Positions 34,152-44,972 of a stretch of DNA of 64,000 bases are shown one piece after another. This DNA is from Rusavskia elegans (Eukaryota; Ascomycota; Lecanoromycetes; Teloschistales; Teloschistaceae). Under the pieces are notes generated by a model. That model was given only the letters and a program-made list of their open reading frames with translations, did not search any database and had not been told where the DNA came from. The stretch spans positions 1-64,000 of the forward strand of contig SAUG01000046.1 in NCBI GenBank assembly GCA_011316305.1, in the 5' to 3' direction. Within the stretch, counting starts at the first letter, position 1. The number at the start of each line of letters is the position of its first letter. A program made the position numbers and the translations under genes.

Positions 34152-35861
34152 ATGTCTGAAACCATCACCGAAAAACCGGATGTCATTATTGATGACCCTA
34201 ACGTCACCAAATGGGGCAACCGCAAGACAATAGATGATTATACGGCGGTCCCGGCCTGGGCTGCCAACGCAACCCGGTACGAATGGTCCGACGACTTCGG
34301 AGATGTAGGCCCTGAAGACAAAGAACTGGAGAAGATGTTGTTCCAGGCCGAAGATAAGATGGAGGTGGGTGACCAGCTCGAAAAGCTTACTGATATTAAA
34401 GTCAACCTGGAGAGTGAAAAGGCAATCGAGCCCGTGGTGAGATTCGATGATGCTGGACTTCACCCAACTGTCCTCGAGAATGTCAAGCGCTGTGGGTTCA
34501 AGATTCCCACCCCCATCCAGGCCTACTGTTTGCCTGCTGTGCTCAAGAACCTTGATGTCATTGGCATCGCTCAGACGGGTAAGTTACACTGCTGTTAATC
34601 TTCCGCAAGGCTCATCGAATGTAGGATCCGGCAAAACAGCTGCCTATCTCATCCCTACCATCTCCAAGCTGATGGGTAAGGCAAAGAAACTTTGCGGGCC
34701 ACGACCGGATGTCACCAACCCGGAGTTTGATCTCAGAACGCATGGCGTGCGTGCTGAGCCGTTGATCCTCGTCGTCGTTCCAACTCGTGAGCTGGCCACT
34801 CAGATCTTTGATGAGGCGCGCCGATTATGCTACCGTTCCATGCTACGTCCTTGCGTCATTTACGGCGGAGCCCCAGCTGTCGAGCAGATGGGCCAGCTTC
34901 GAAAGGGTTGTGATGTCTTGATTGCCACTCCTGGTCGACTGCTCGACTTTCTCGAGCGTAATTCACTTTTGTCGCTTTCGCGCGTCAAGTCAGTCTTCCC
35001 TCTGTCTCTCCCTATGTCCAGCTGTGACTGACTGACCTTCTTAGATACACTGTTGTTGACGAGGCCGACGAAATGGTCGACAGCGACTGGGACCGTGAAA
35101 TGGAGGTGATCATGGGGGGTGCCGACTCGAATACCGACTCCGACCATGTCTACTTACTCTTTTCAGCTACCTTCAACAAAGAAGCTCGTCTTCTGGCCAA
35201 AAAGTATATGTCGACTGACCATGTCCGCATTCGTGTCGGACGTGCTGGCTCGACTCACAGCAACGTCGTCCAGAAAATCGTGTTCGTCGATCCACATAAG
35301 AAACGCGATGCACTCTGGGACCTTCTCATGGGCATGCCCCCGGCTCGGACCATCATCTTCACGAATCGGAAGCAGGAAGCAGATCTCATCGACGATTTTC
35401 TATGGAACAAAGGCCTACCTTCGACGTCTATCCATTCCGATCGCACCCAACGTGAGCGCGAAGACGCCATCCGCGCCTTCAAGCTTGGAAAGGCACCAAT
35501 CCTCATCACCACCAGCGTTGCGGCTCGCGGTCTGGACCTGAAGCATACCCTACACATCATCAACTACGATTTCCCTCGTGACATCAACGAGTACGTCCAC
35601 CGCATTGGCCGCACCGCACGTATCGGCAATATTGGACTTGCAACCACTTTCTACAATGATAAAGACGAGGGTCAGGCAGAAGATTTGGTGAAGTTGATGC
35701 TCGAGACAGGGCAAGAAATCCCGGACTTCCTCGAGGGTTACAAGCCATCTGGGGAGCTGGACTTTCAAGACAACAGTGGTGAGGAGGAGGCAACGGTCGG
35801 AGCGGCCGAGGGCGATGCTTGGGGAACGGGAGCTGCGGCTGGCGAGGATGCTGGATGGTAG
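34152..35861 (+). CDS. Ded1-type DEAD-box RNA helicase
   Basis: Helicase of the Ded1/DDX3 group, which in yeast promotes translation initiation by unwinding mRNA leaders. Exons: 34152-34578, 34625-34988, 35045-35861 (535 aa). Motifs: Q-motif FDDAGLHPTVLENVKRCGF…PTPIQAY; Walker A AQTG+SGKTAAYLIP (intron 1 splits the Gly codon); PTRELATQIFDEARR; YGGAPAVEQMGQLRKGCD; ATPGRLLDFLERN; VVDEADEMVDSDW; LLFSATF; IFTNRKQEADLIDDFL; SIHSDRTQREREDAI; ITTSVAARGLD; HRIGRTARIGN. GGAP, DRTQRERE and the EMVDSDW region mark the Ded1 group. It lacks the long RGG/SGG-rich N- and C-termini of classical Ded1, and the usual SIHGDRTQ is SIHSDRTQ. It may be a short paralogue rather than the main Ded1. Confidence 0.85.
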
Positions 35862-36184
35862 ATAGGAAGGCGAAAACTGCTTCTTGAGAAGGGGGACTGG
35901 GGATCGGTGTGCTAAACTAAAATTTGGGGTTTATGATGATGGTGAAGATGTATTTTAAAGAGCTCCACTTCCTGGCACGGTTCGATCTGAATGACAGCTA
36001 ATGGGGTTTGTCCGATACGTCCCCATGTCCACTACTGTGTGACTTCATTAACCGTGTTGATTTGACATCAACAGAATTCGGCTTACTGACCGTTGAAGAC
36101 GGAAGATTTCAGTCTTCCTCTTTGCTCAATCTTCATCATTTTCATAGCAGTGCAATAGCATCACCCAGCCACCGTCTTTCCAAC
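35862..36184. other. Intergenic
   Basis: Short spacer between two plus-strand genes. No site recognised. Confidence 0.5.
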
Positions 36185-38603
36185 ATGACCGTTGATACAA
36201 TGACCGACGTTGTTGACATGTCGTCAACAAACCTGGACCTCAGCCAGCCCGCTGCAGGTTTCGCAGCGAATCGAAATCATCCTCGCCATCTGCCGACCCC
36301 AATCATACCACAAGTCGCGAACATGTCGTTCAGGCACCACTCCGCCAGTAACCTTCTCGAGCCTCGTCCACCGCGGACGTTGCCATCACTCGGTCAAGTC
36401 TTTGGTGAAGATAACCACGCCTCCAATCTTGATGTCTCTTCGCCACGACGAAGTCTGGCGGACTTCATGGTCAAGCCAATTCAGGAGCAAAATCACAGAA
36501 GAACAACAACTACTACTCATATATCCTCTGCCAAAGCGGCAGAGGTGATGCAAAAGACAATTGAGACGCTCAGAACACAAATCCATGCCAACGGCTTCAC
36601 GGATGAGGACATACGAAAAGCGAGAGAAGCTGATTTGCGAGAGGCCGAAGAAGCTGACATCGTAAACGCTTATGCGAGAAATTCAACAGAGGTCGCCAAA
36701 GACCAACCACAGGAGGATGAAGCAGATGAAGACTACGAGACGAATCCCTACGATGACCGCGCAGACAAAATTGGCCTCAGTCATCACATCCCCGGTATCG
36801 GCCATCTAGGCTATCTTTTGACGCCTCCAGGGTGGAAAGCCGGCGACGAGCCCATTCCGCCAAAGCATGCACGCCAGTTGTTCCGAGAAGCCTATGACGC
36901 CGCTAAGAAGAGTTTAAGTGACAGCATCGGCGACTTCAAACACCTGAAAGGTACAGCATTCCAAGAAGCCAGTGACCGGAAGAACGAGGAATGGCAGAAC
37001 CGAGCCGATTTGGCCAAGTTGATTTTGGAAGAGCGAATCAAGGTATACCAGATGCATCAAGAGCGAAGGTACCAGCAACCGCAATCAGTGCAGGAACGTC
37101 TGGCGAGGCAGACGCCTGTACTGCAGCTTCCCAGCCCAAATGCTGCAAATATGCAGACCTTACCTGTAGGAATGGCAGGGCCGATTCGTTACACATATGA
37201 TCACCCTCCTCATCAGAATGGGTTCCTTTTGCGTGATAGCGGTGCAGTATCGCGTCCAGCCGACGGCTTTGATCGGCCAGAGCCGTCTCCCAAGATCCTC
37301 AGTCCCAGCTTCCTGGACCCCAGCCTCATACCTGGCACGATAGACACAGTCATTCAGCGCTACCATACAAAGAAAGCTGAGATACAGAAGATGCAATACG
37401 AGAATGAACTACAGATGAAACAATGTCTCACCAGGTATGGACGACTGCTAGGGCCCGCTCATTCACATGCACAGCAACTGCAATCGGCACCACGTTACTT
37501 GGGTCCTAACTCCCAACCCAACCGGCGACAACTACCAGCCCTTCAGCGCCTTCCTTACTACCACCCTTTGTCCAACGTCAGGAATGAGACTCACGAAGAA
37601 AATGGAGATGACCACAATGAGGATAGACCCACTACATACCGTTATGCATCACCGCCTGGTAGGAACGCGTTGGGTATCCAACAAGATGATCCCGAAGACG
37701 AGCCTGTTGAGCTAGCTCTTTCGTCGCCTCTGAAACAGTTCGATGAAGAATCAAAGACAGCCCAGCTTCCACAAACAATCCCACAGACAACAAATGAATC
37801 TGGTTCCTCATCAGAGAAAGCAGCTGACAAGAAAAGAACCCCGAAGAAAGTATGTGAGATGCATATCCTACTCACCCAGTTTCCGTTCCTCTCATTGACG
37901 TGCAACCACAGAAAATTGCAGCTTCAAGATATGCCCAAGAAAAGAAACCCGTCTGGTACGCCTCCCACATGGAAAAGGCCAATCTCCCCACTTCGACCAT
38001 CTCCGAATCCGCCATCCGAGCCGGCCTCGCATACGATCCCAAAGCACCCCCTACAGCCAAGGTCACGGAAGCAAATCTGCTAAACACAACCAAAAAGCGC
38101 CGCCGATATGGCGACGAGGTACCGATCCCGGAATTCAAGATGCCACCCGAGAAGCTACGAGCAATGTTTGCGAGCAATCTACCGATGAAGTATATCGGCA
38201 AGGGACCGAATCCATACTTGGCGGAGAATGGGACAGCCGTGGCTGGAGAAACTGGCGATGAACCACCTGCTGAGAGGAAGGGCAAGGCCAAGGTCGAGAC
38301 TACCACCAAGGCCCCAGTACTCAAGACTCCAAGCGTACGCAACCCCATACTCCTCCCATCATCCAGGTTTTGGCGAAGCGAATCGCTTGAGAAGCTGACC
38401 CAGTGCGCTAGGTCGACGTTGACTCCCGCAAAGCCTCGGATCCCAGCGACGGCATCGACGACGATGAGAAAGACGCGACGTATGGCGGCAAAGCGAAAAA
38501 CGTTACTCCGACAAAGAGAGGGAATAATGCTGCTGTGAGGCGTACAGCTCCACGCAAAGCCAAAATTGCGCGCATGACGATGATGGATGAACGGCAACCC
38601 TAA
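36185..38603 (+). CDS. Protein of unknown function, conserved-looking
   Basis: Not recognised. Exons: 36185-37849, 37912-38334, 38412-38603 (759 aa). The first join (KKTPKK-like basic stretch + KIAASRYAQEKKPVWYASHM) is phase 0. The second (LKTPS + VDVDSRKASDPSDGIDDDE) gives a far more protein-like end than reading on, and the intron has a clean CTGACC branch site and TAG acceptor. The middle (about 190-370) is helical and charged, with HHIPGIGHLGYLLTPPGWK and a DFKHLKGTAFQEASDRKNEEW segment. A further helix around IDTVIQRYHTKKAEIQKM may be coiled coil. The C-terminus is basic (KRRRYGDE, RRTAPRKAKIARMTM). Basic tails and lack of signal or membrane segments fit a nuclear protein, which is only inference. 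Confidence 0.65.
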
Positions 38604-39130
38604 ATCTTGCGGCGGGCTCTGATGAGCGCGGGTGGTGAGGATCAAAAGAAAGCAGATTTTTTCGTTTTCTTTGTGGCGATGACTGGATACCGACTTTTTC
38701 TTTGAGGGGTTACTGCAGGTTGTTTGCGATTGGAAGTGGTACTTTGGAGACGTTGTTCTCGCGCCAAGACCGTGATACCGAGGCGCGGCAATTGCCGACG
38801 GTACCGACAAAAAGGGGTTGGGAAGCGTTTTGCCTTTCTTTGTACAGAAACATTTCTGAGAACTTTCAATGACAGCCTGACAATAACGGATGAAATTTGT
38901 TTACTTTGAACTATGTGGACACATGCTCATCAGGTGACATTTATTACACGATTTGAGCAATTTGGAAGCGTCATCATGAAGGGTAGACCTTGTGGTCGAC
39001 AAATCTCATTACTATTATCAGTACGCTATGTACGAATACTCCACCACCTGTATCTACTACTTTGCGCGACAAAGACTATCCAGACTCCATCCCACAATTT
39101 CTGATCTTTTCAGCTTACCAACACTGTCAA
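38604..39130. other. Convergent intergenic region
   Basis: Shared 3' region of two convergent genes. No feature recognised. Confidence 0.5.
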
Positions 39131-40018
39131 TTACCATCCATTCATATCGATCTCCAACCCCTTCGGCATCTTCTTCCCTTTACCCTTAACCTCCTGTCTC
39201 GTGACTCTCCTCCGCTTCGCTGCCGCAGTTTTGACAACCTTTGTTGCAGGTCGATACTCCCCATCCTCGCTCACCTCTTCGTCAGACTCACCCTGAAATT
39301 CCTCATCATCAAAGTCATCAAAAACTTGATCCAGCGTTGAAGCCAGCTCGGGCGTCAATTCCCTAGCTTTTCGCTTCAATTGTCCAGAAGCTGCTTTTTT
39401 GGAGTCTTGATGCCTCTTTGCGTTCTGCTTGCAAATGGCTTTCCGCTCGCTTGCGGACCTAGTGAGGATGTCGAGATCAAAGGCGTTGACCTTTGGGGCT
39501 GGGCCGGTGCAGAGAGTGCACCAACAGCCTGCGGCATTGACGGGTGGTTGATACATCTTTCTGGGGCGAGGTCCCTTGATCACAGGTTTGGTAGGCTCGC
39601 GACGCTTTAGATTGTCGGCTTCGCGGGAGAGGTGATATTCTGCTGCCGCGAACGCGGAGAGCTTGGGTGCTGCGGCGGGGACCTCTGGGGAGAAGGGTGC
39701 GTAGGAGTTGGGGTCGAAGTAGTCGAGGGATTGGGAAGGGAAGATGACGTCTGCGTTGGTGAAAGCGTAGGATGAGATATCTAGAGAAGGGTTAGACATT
39801 GTCAGTAGTGATGGGTCGATACTTGACTCGGAGTTATCCATCGGTTGCCACATTCCGCCTGTGGAGGAATCGTACATTGCATCCACAGTGTTGTCGAATT
39901 GCAAACCAAAGGCCGAGGGATCTGGATAGGAGAAACCATCATAGTTGCAGATGTCTTCCATTGCGGTGCCATAAAACTCGGTTGCTGGCATGGACAAGGT
40001 TTGCTCGAGTTCCTGCAT
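39131..40018 (-). CDS. Protein of unknown function with CxCTLC motif and basic tail
   Basis: Single-exon frame, 295 aa from the ATG at 40018; the frame further up has only a TTG. The first 120 residues are acidic and aromatic (EDICNYDGFSYPDPSAF, SLDYFDPNSYAPFSPE), like a transactivation segment. A short Cys pair with flanks GCWCTLCTGPAPKVNAFD follows at about 165-180, in front of helical basic sequence (ERKAICKQNAKRHQDSKK). The tail alternates acidic DDFDDEEFQGESDEEVSEDG with basic AAAKRRRVTRQEVKGKGKK. No known DNA-binding domain is visible. A nuclear regulatory role is a guess from composition only. Confidence 0.6.
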   Translation of the reverse strand: MQELEQTLSMPATEFYGTAMEDICNYDGFSYPDPSAFGLQFDNTVDAMYDSSTGGMWQPMDNSESSIDPSLLTMSNPSLDISSYAFTNADVIFPSQSLDYFDPNSYAPFSPEVPAAAPKLSAFAAAEYHLSREADNLKRREPTKPVIKGPRPRKMYQPPVNAAGCWCTLCTGPAPKVNAFDLDILTRSASERKAICKQNAKRHQDSKKAASGQLKRKARELTPELASTLDQVFDDFDDEEFQGESDEEVSEDGEYRPATKVVKTAAAKRRRVTRQEVKGKGKKMPKGLEIDMNGW

Positions 40019-41036
40019 GGTGATGAATTCTTGTGTTGTGTTGATGACTGATCTCAACTCAACGGCGTATCTGGACAGGCTTGTCTTGATGGGTAACGGA
40101 GGATATACACAAAGTGTACAGTGGAAGCCAATGAGATTGCTGTCGACAGGGAGCTAATGCAAGATGCAAGCAGAGCGCTTTTAGTAGGCAACGGGGAACA
40201 AGAGAGACAAAAGGATTGTGTAAAGCTTTGTTTATCGATCTTTTGAGGCATTGTTGTAGGGTTCCTGAAAGATTCGCACCTACGAGGGCGAGAGACAAAG
40301 AACGATACAGAGCTTGACGAGCCCGACTCCAACAAATGCGAAACCAAGAGCCACGGCAGGTAGCACGGTCCAGAAATACGGCATGGTAGAGGGAAACTAT
40401 TGTAGTCGGAAGACAAGCATCAAAACATAAGAGCAAACCCCTTGGCTCTTACAGTACGAAGACACAAGCATGCAGTAGAGAATTACTCCACAGAGGATCA
40501 GCCACGTTGCCACCTTGAGATCTAAATGTCGAGTAGATGGAGTTGCTACGCGTAGCAAGATTTTATCGACGGAGAAAGGGCAAAAACCTTTCTTGAAAGT
40601 AAAAGTTGATAAGGTTAGACGCTGTGGTCATAACAGTTGCCAAGCTAAGCTAGAGTAATCTGAGCTAGCGTGAGATCTCTTTCGCCTCCAAGCATGACAC
40701 CTCGGACGACCCTATTCTTATTTAGACTTTCCATCTTCTACTCTCCTTCCCGTATTCTGAAGCTGGCAAGTAAGGTGGGCGCTTGACCTGTATGTACAGG
40801 CATGGAATTGGGGTTTCCCCTGAATCTGAGGTGCACAGCACGAGCTCAGAATCGCACCTTCCTTGATATCATGAATTGGAGTTACCTTGTCCGAGTACTG
40901 CCAACAAGCTTTTCCCTTCTCATGTTCTTCGTAAATCATATTGCTAGCTCTCGAATATCATGTATAGCCATCGAGTGTTTTCCAGCATTGATGCTGTTTC
41001 TTTCGTTATTCTCTTTGGTGGATTAAGAACCAGAGC
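40019..41036. other. Divergent intergenic region
   Basis: Upstream region for the CxCTLC protein (minus) and the dehydrogenase (plus). A 34-codon minus-strand frame at 40384-40280 encodes a hydrophobic peptide starting MPYFWTVLPAVALGFAFVG. It could be an upstream ORF or the first exon of a small membrane protein, but no continuing exon is evident. Confidence 0.35.
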
Positions 41037-42192
41037 ATGACTTTCATCCAGCTTCCAGTGCCACCTCTTCCACCAGAAACTACCGCGAAAGGAAAGACCA
41101 TAGTCATCACCGGAGCATCCTCGGGACTGGGATTTGAGACGGCCCGTCAAGTTCTTAGACTGGGAGCTGCAACAGTCGTCCTCGCGGTTCGTAACACCGT
41201 GAAAGGTGAAGCCCGCAAGGCGTCCCTCCTTGCCGATCCAGCCATCAGGCAAGCGAACAATAGCCCCAATATCCTGGTCATGAGTCTTGATATGGGGAAT
41301 TACGCATCTGTTCGGGCGTTTTCGGAAGCTCTCAGGGCCAAGCTGCCGGCGCTTCATATTCTAGTCCTGAACGCAGGCATAGCCGTGAGCAAATATGCTA
41401 GGAGCCCCACAGGACATGAAAGATCCGTGCAAGTCAACTATCTCTCCAACACTCTTCTCATAGCCAAACTGCTCCCACTATTGGACGCGACGGCAGGGGA
41501 GACCGAGGTCGCATCGCGCATTACATGGATTGGCAGGCGGAAGCAAACCATGTCGAGTTTGGAGAAAAACCGACCGGTACCGCCAGCGAGGAAAGTGCTT
41601 GATCATTTGGATAACAAGAAGAACTTCAAAAGAACACAACGGTACCGAGATTCCAAACTACTTTGTACCATTTTCATGCACAAGCTCGCACCACGCTTGG
41701 ATAACAGACGCGTCGTTCTCAACATGGTCTACCCTGGAAACGTAAACACAGAATTGACCGAGCATCTCCCACACATTCAACGGTGGACGATTCATGCCAT
41801 CAAATTTGTACGAGCGCGGAAGGTTGAAGAGGGCACGCGACTAATCTTGCATGCCATGCTTGTTGCCGGATTCGAGTCTCATGGCAAATTTTTACAGGAT
41901 AGGGAGAGAATACCGTAAGTATCGATCTATCAATGAAAAACTTCGACTTGTTCTAACGCAGTCCCTTGGGCATAGTCAGATATTTTGGATTAAGACACGG
42001 GGAAGGGACAAGACAGCGCGACGCAGGGGTTTAGAAGTCCTGAAGAAGCTGTACGCTGAAACATTGGAAGAGATAAGAAAACATGGAGGATATGTTCCAC
42101 CGAGTTGGGAAGGTGTATGGCAATCGCAACCAGCACCGTCAAGTATGATATCTCCTAGGGGGCACCAAGGGATTTTCGCGTCTCATTCATAG
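41037..42192 (+). CDS. Short-chain dehydrogenase/reductase
   Basis: NAD(P)-dependent oxidoreductase of the classical SDR/retinol-dehydrogenase-like type. Exons 41037-41914 and 41976-42192 (364 aa). Cofactor motif TGASSGLGFETARQ (TGxxxGxG) near residue 25, the adenine-site Asp in MSLDMGNYASV, LNAGI (NAG motif), and the catalytic YRDSK (YxxxK) at about 204-208. The usual catalytic Ser before the Tyr is not in its typical SSxA context; the sequence there is ITWIGRRKQTMSS, so the active site may be unusual. The C-terminal exon (KKLYAETLEEIRKHGGYVP) matches the end helix of fungal SDRs of this group. The last 25 residues are unlikely to be conserved. The substrate is unknown and no cluster partners adjoin it. 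Confidence 0.8.
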
Positions 42193-43235
42193 CCCATAGA
42201 GGCTTCACAAGCGACAGCTGAGTTTTTGCCTCATTTACCCCTGCATCTACAACGTCCTTATCCATTTCGACCGTGCCGCATCAAAGGAAAAACTACCCAT
42301 CAAGGCGACCATTACTTCAATACCTCAATGTCATTTCATTTGTTGTTACTCTTTACCCTTACCCTATCTCATCCATATGGGCTGCGTCACTGCCTTATGT
42401 GGCTTGCTTGAAGATGATGATTATGGTCGATTAGCACAGGCTTCAGCACAGGCTTCACAGAGCATCTCGCGGATGGCTTCCATAGAACGGTCCGAGGTAT
42501 TTAATCGGAACTCTGAAGCTTATAACGCGCAGACACCAGAAGAAGCACTGCACGGGCATTTCAAGAGGTTGCATGGTTGCATACAACAGTATAGCCGCTG
42601 TGACCAACGCGCCTCGTCGGCGTCGCCACCAAAATCTTGACTTCCTTGCTCGATATTGCCGCGACTCGATTTCTATGCATTCATGGATGACTGGATAAGC
42701 GCTCAAGCCATTACAAGGGCTTCAGGCTCGAGCAGCAATGCTTTACAGATAATGCTTCATATGTTGAGCTGAAGGATATTGCCATGTCTAATAATTCAAT
42801 GCAGTAATTGGGTAAGCTGGGCAAGACTGGCACTTGGTGCTGGAGCAAGGAAGAAGGTGGTCAAGACCACCAATAGGTACATGAGACCATCGGTAGGTCG
42901 AAATTTCCCCTCTCTTTTTACGTCAATGTCACTGCCGACAATAAACTGTCGACAGCGGCAGCGGCACGATGTCTCATGACGTACCCAGGCCAGGCAAATA
43001 TATTCCTGCAGCATCTGGATGCAGATTGAGGCTTGACAGCTATGCTTCACTGCTCCAGGATCTCTGCGTATTGCGGCTAACCGAGCCTCCGGATATTACC
43101 TCGATGTGCGTCATAGTCGTTGAAATTATACCAACGACTGAGACTCTCATATAACGTGCGGTTGCTGTACGATGAGAAACGTTTCGACTAATCTTTCATC
43201 CTTATTCATGTCCAAATTCCCCCTTTTGAACCCAG
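42193..43235. other. Intergenic, with one doubtful small frame
   Basis: An 87-codon plus-strand frame at 42377-42640 begins MGCVTALCGLLEDDDYG. The Gly-Cys start hints at lipidation, but residue 6 is Ala where N-myristoylation prefers Ser/Thr, and I recognise no relative. Otherwise nothing is seen. Confidence 0.3.
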
Positions 43236-44972
43236 ATGGCGACTATCACGGAGACCACTGACTTCGGGCAATATTCACTTCAGGTTCGTCCAGAGCCTCT
43301 ACGCTTACGTTCCGGAAACAAACGGCACGGCATCATTGCCGCACCTCCTTCGCCCATTGCCTCTCGAGCGTCATCCTTCGAGAGCCTAGATCAAGATGTG
43401 GAGAAGCTGGAGACACCGCTACCACCGGTCGATGGTGGGATAGCTGCATGGAAATTCCTCTTTGCGGCTTTTATGCTTGAAGCCTTCGTCTTCGGTAAGA
43501 AGCACCACAAGATCCTACCAATTCTGCGAGCTGATCGGGTAGGTTTTCCACTCAATTACGGTGTCTTCCAGAACTACTACATCAACCACCCCCCCTTCGA
43601 AGGTAATGCCAATCTATCCACCGTTGGTACTCTGGGTACTGCTTTCTACTTCCTCGGTGCCCCAATTGCAACTTATCTAGTCCGCCGTTATCACCGTTGG
43701 CAACGAGAAGTCATCTGGACAGGCTGTAGTATTTCTGTCATTGGCCTTGTGGCTGCCAGTTTCGCGCCGGACTTTGGAACACTCGTGGTAACCCAAGGCG
43801 TTGTCTTCGGCATAGGCATCTTGATCATGTACTACCCCGTTTTCAGCATGCTCAACGAATGGTTCATCGATCGCCGAGGTCTCGCTCTTGGCATCCTTTG
43901 TGCTGCAACGGGCTTCAGCGGACTATTCTACCCTTTCGTGCTTGAAGTCCTACTTGACAGATACGGACCGGCGACGACACTCCGTGTCAGTGCCATTTCC
44001 CTGACTGTTTTGTGTGGTCCTGTACTTCCACTGTTGAAGGGTCGATATCCAAGGTCGTATCACGACACAATTCCGAAGACCGATTTTTCATTCTTCAAGA
44101 TGCCGTTGTTCTACATTTTTTCGCTCGCGACGCTGCTGCAAGGACTGGCTTTCTACTTCCCCATGATATATCTTCCTTCCTACGCTACGTCGTTGGGGTT
44201 TAGCGACCATATTGGGGCATCGCTGCTTGTTGTAAGCAGCTTCGCGCAGATGCTGGGCCAGGTTGCGTTCGGGTACGCCTCCGATATGCGGATCAAGCGC
44301 TTCTGGATGAATGAAAGAGTTCCCGTGGAGGCTCTTGTGTTCATTTCTTCGTTGATGTCTGGAATGGCGATTCTGGGACTCTGGGGCATGGCGAGTTCGA
44401 TACTTCGGTTGATCGCGTTTGCTATGGTGTATGGGATCTTCGCTGGGGGGTTTGTGGTGTTGTGGGCTCGGATGGTATGTTCCCAAGAAACACGTCTTCC
44501 ATTGTTCTCTATCTTTTCGACCTTTATCACCTCGCTTGACGATGGCAGTTATTGTTACACTTCTCAATTCTCTTCTGAATCATTTCTTTATTCTTCCACT
44601 ACTATCTAATTTTGCTTAACCGTTCCGTTTGTTGGCACGATGCCTGGTTCATCTCATGCACGTCCATAACTAATGCCACTTCCAATCTAGGGAACAGCTT
44701 TGTCTCCTTCACCATCCCTTGCTCTCATTACCTTCTCCGCCTTTGCGTTCGAGAGAGGCATCGGTAGTGTCGCCACGGGGCCGATCAGCTCGGCCTTGCT
44801 TACAGCTGAGGTCAATACGGAGGAGTACGGCATCGGAAGGTTCAAGAACATCATTTTGTACGCAGGTTTGTGCATGCTGGCAAGTGCTGCAGTAGTGTTG
44901 GTTTGGTATCCATGGAGGAGAATTACAAGGTGGGTTGGGAGGAAAGGGGAGTTCTGTGAATGTCCGGAATGA
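43236..44972 (+). CDS. MFS transporter, monocarboxylate-transporter type
   Basis: Twelve-span transporter resembling fungal MCT/SLC16-like proteins. Exons: 43236-43494, 43543-44474, 44691-44972 (490 aa). Intron 1 is 48 nt, in frame and stop-free. Its removal creates EAFVFGFPLNYGVFQNYYI, the conserved family entry into TM1. Exon 2 carries TVGTLGTAFYFLGAP, IMYYPVFSMLNEWFIDRRGLALG (MCT-like loop 4-5) and GATGFSGL-type segments. Exon 3 carries the last spans (FERGIGSVATGPISSALL, LCMLASAAVVLVWYP). The N-terminal 65 residues are cytosolic and Ser/Pro-rich. Intron 2 (216 nt) is long for this genome. Substrate cannot be inferred; relatives include proteins that do not move monocarboxylates. Confidence 0.83.

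Noticed and set aside
37872..38810. 312-codon minus-strand frame
   Set aside because: Antisense to the unknown plus-strand gene; no recognisable features, and the spliced plus-strand model is better.
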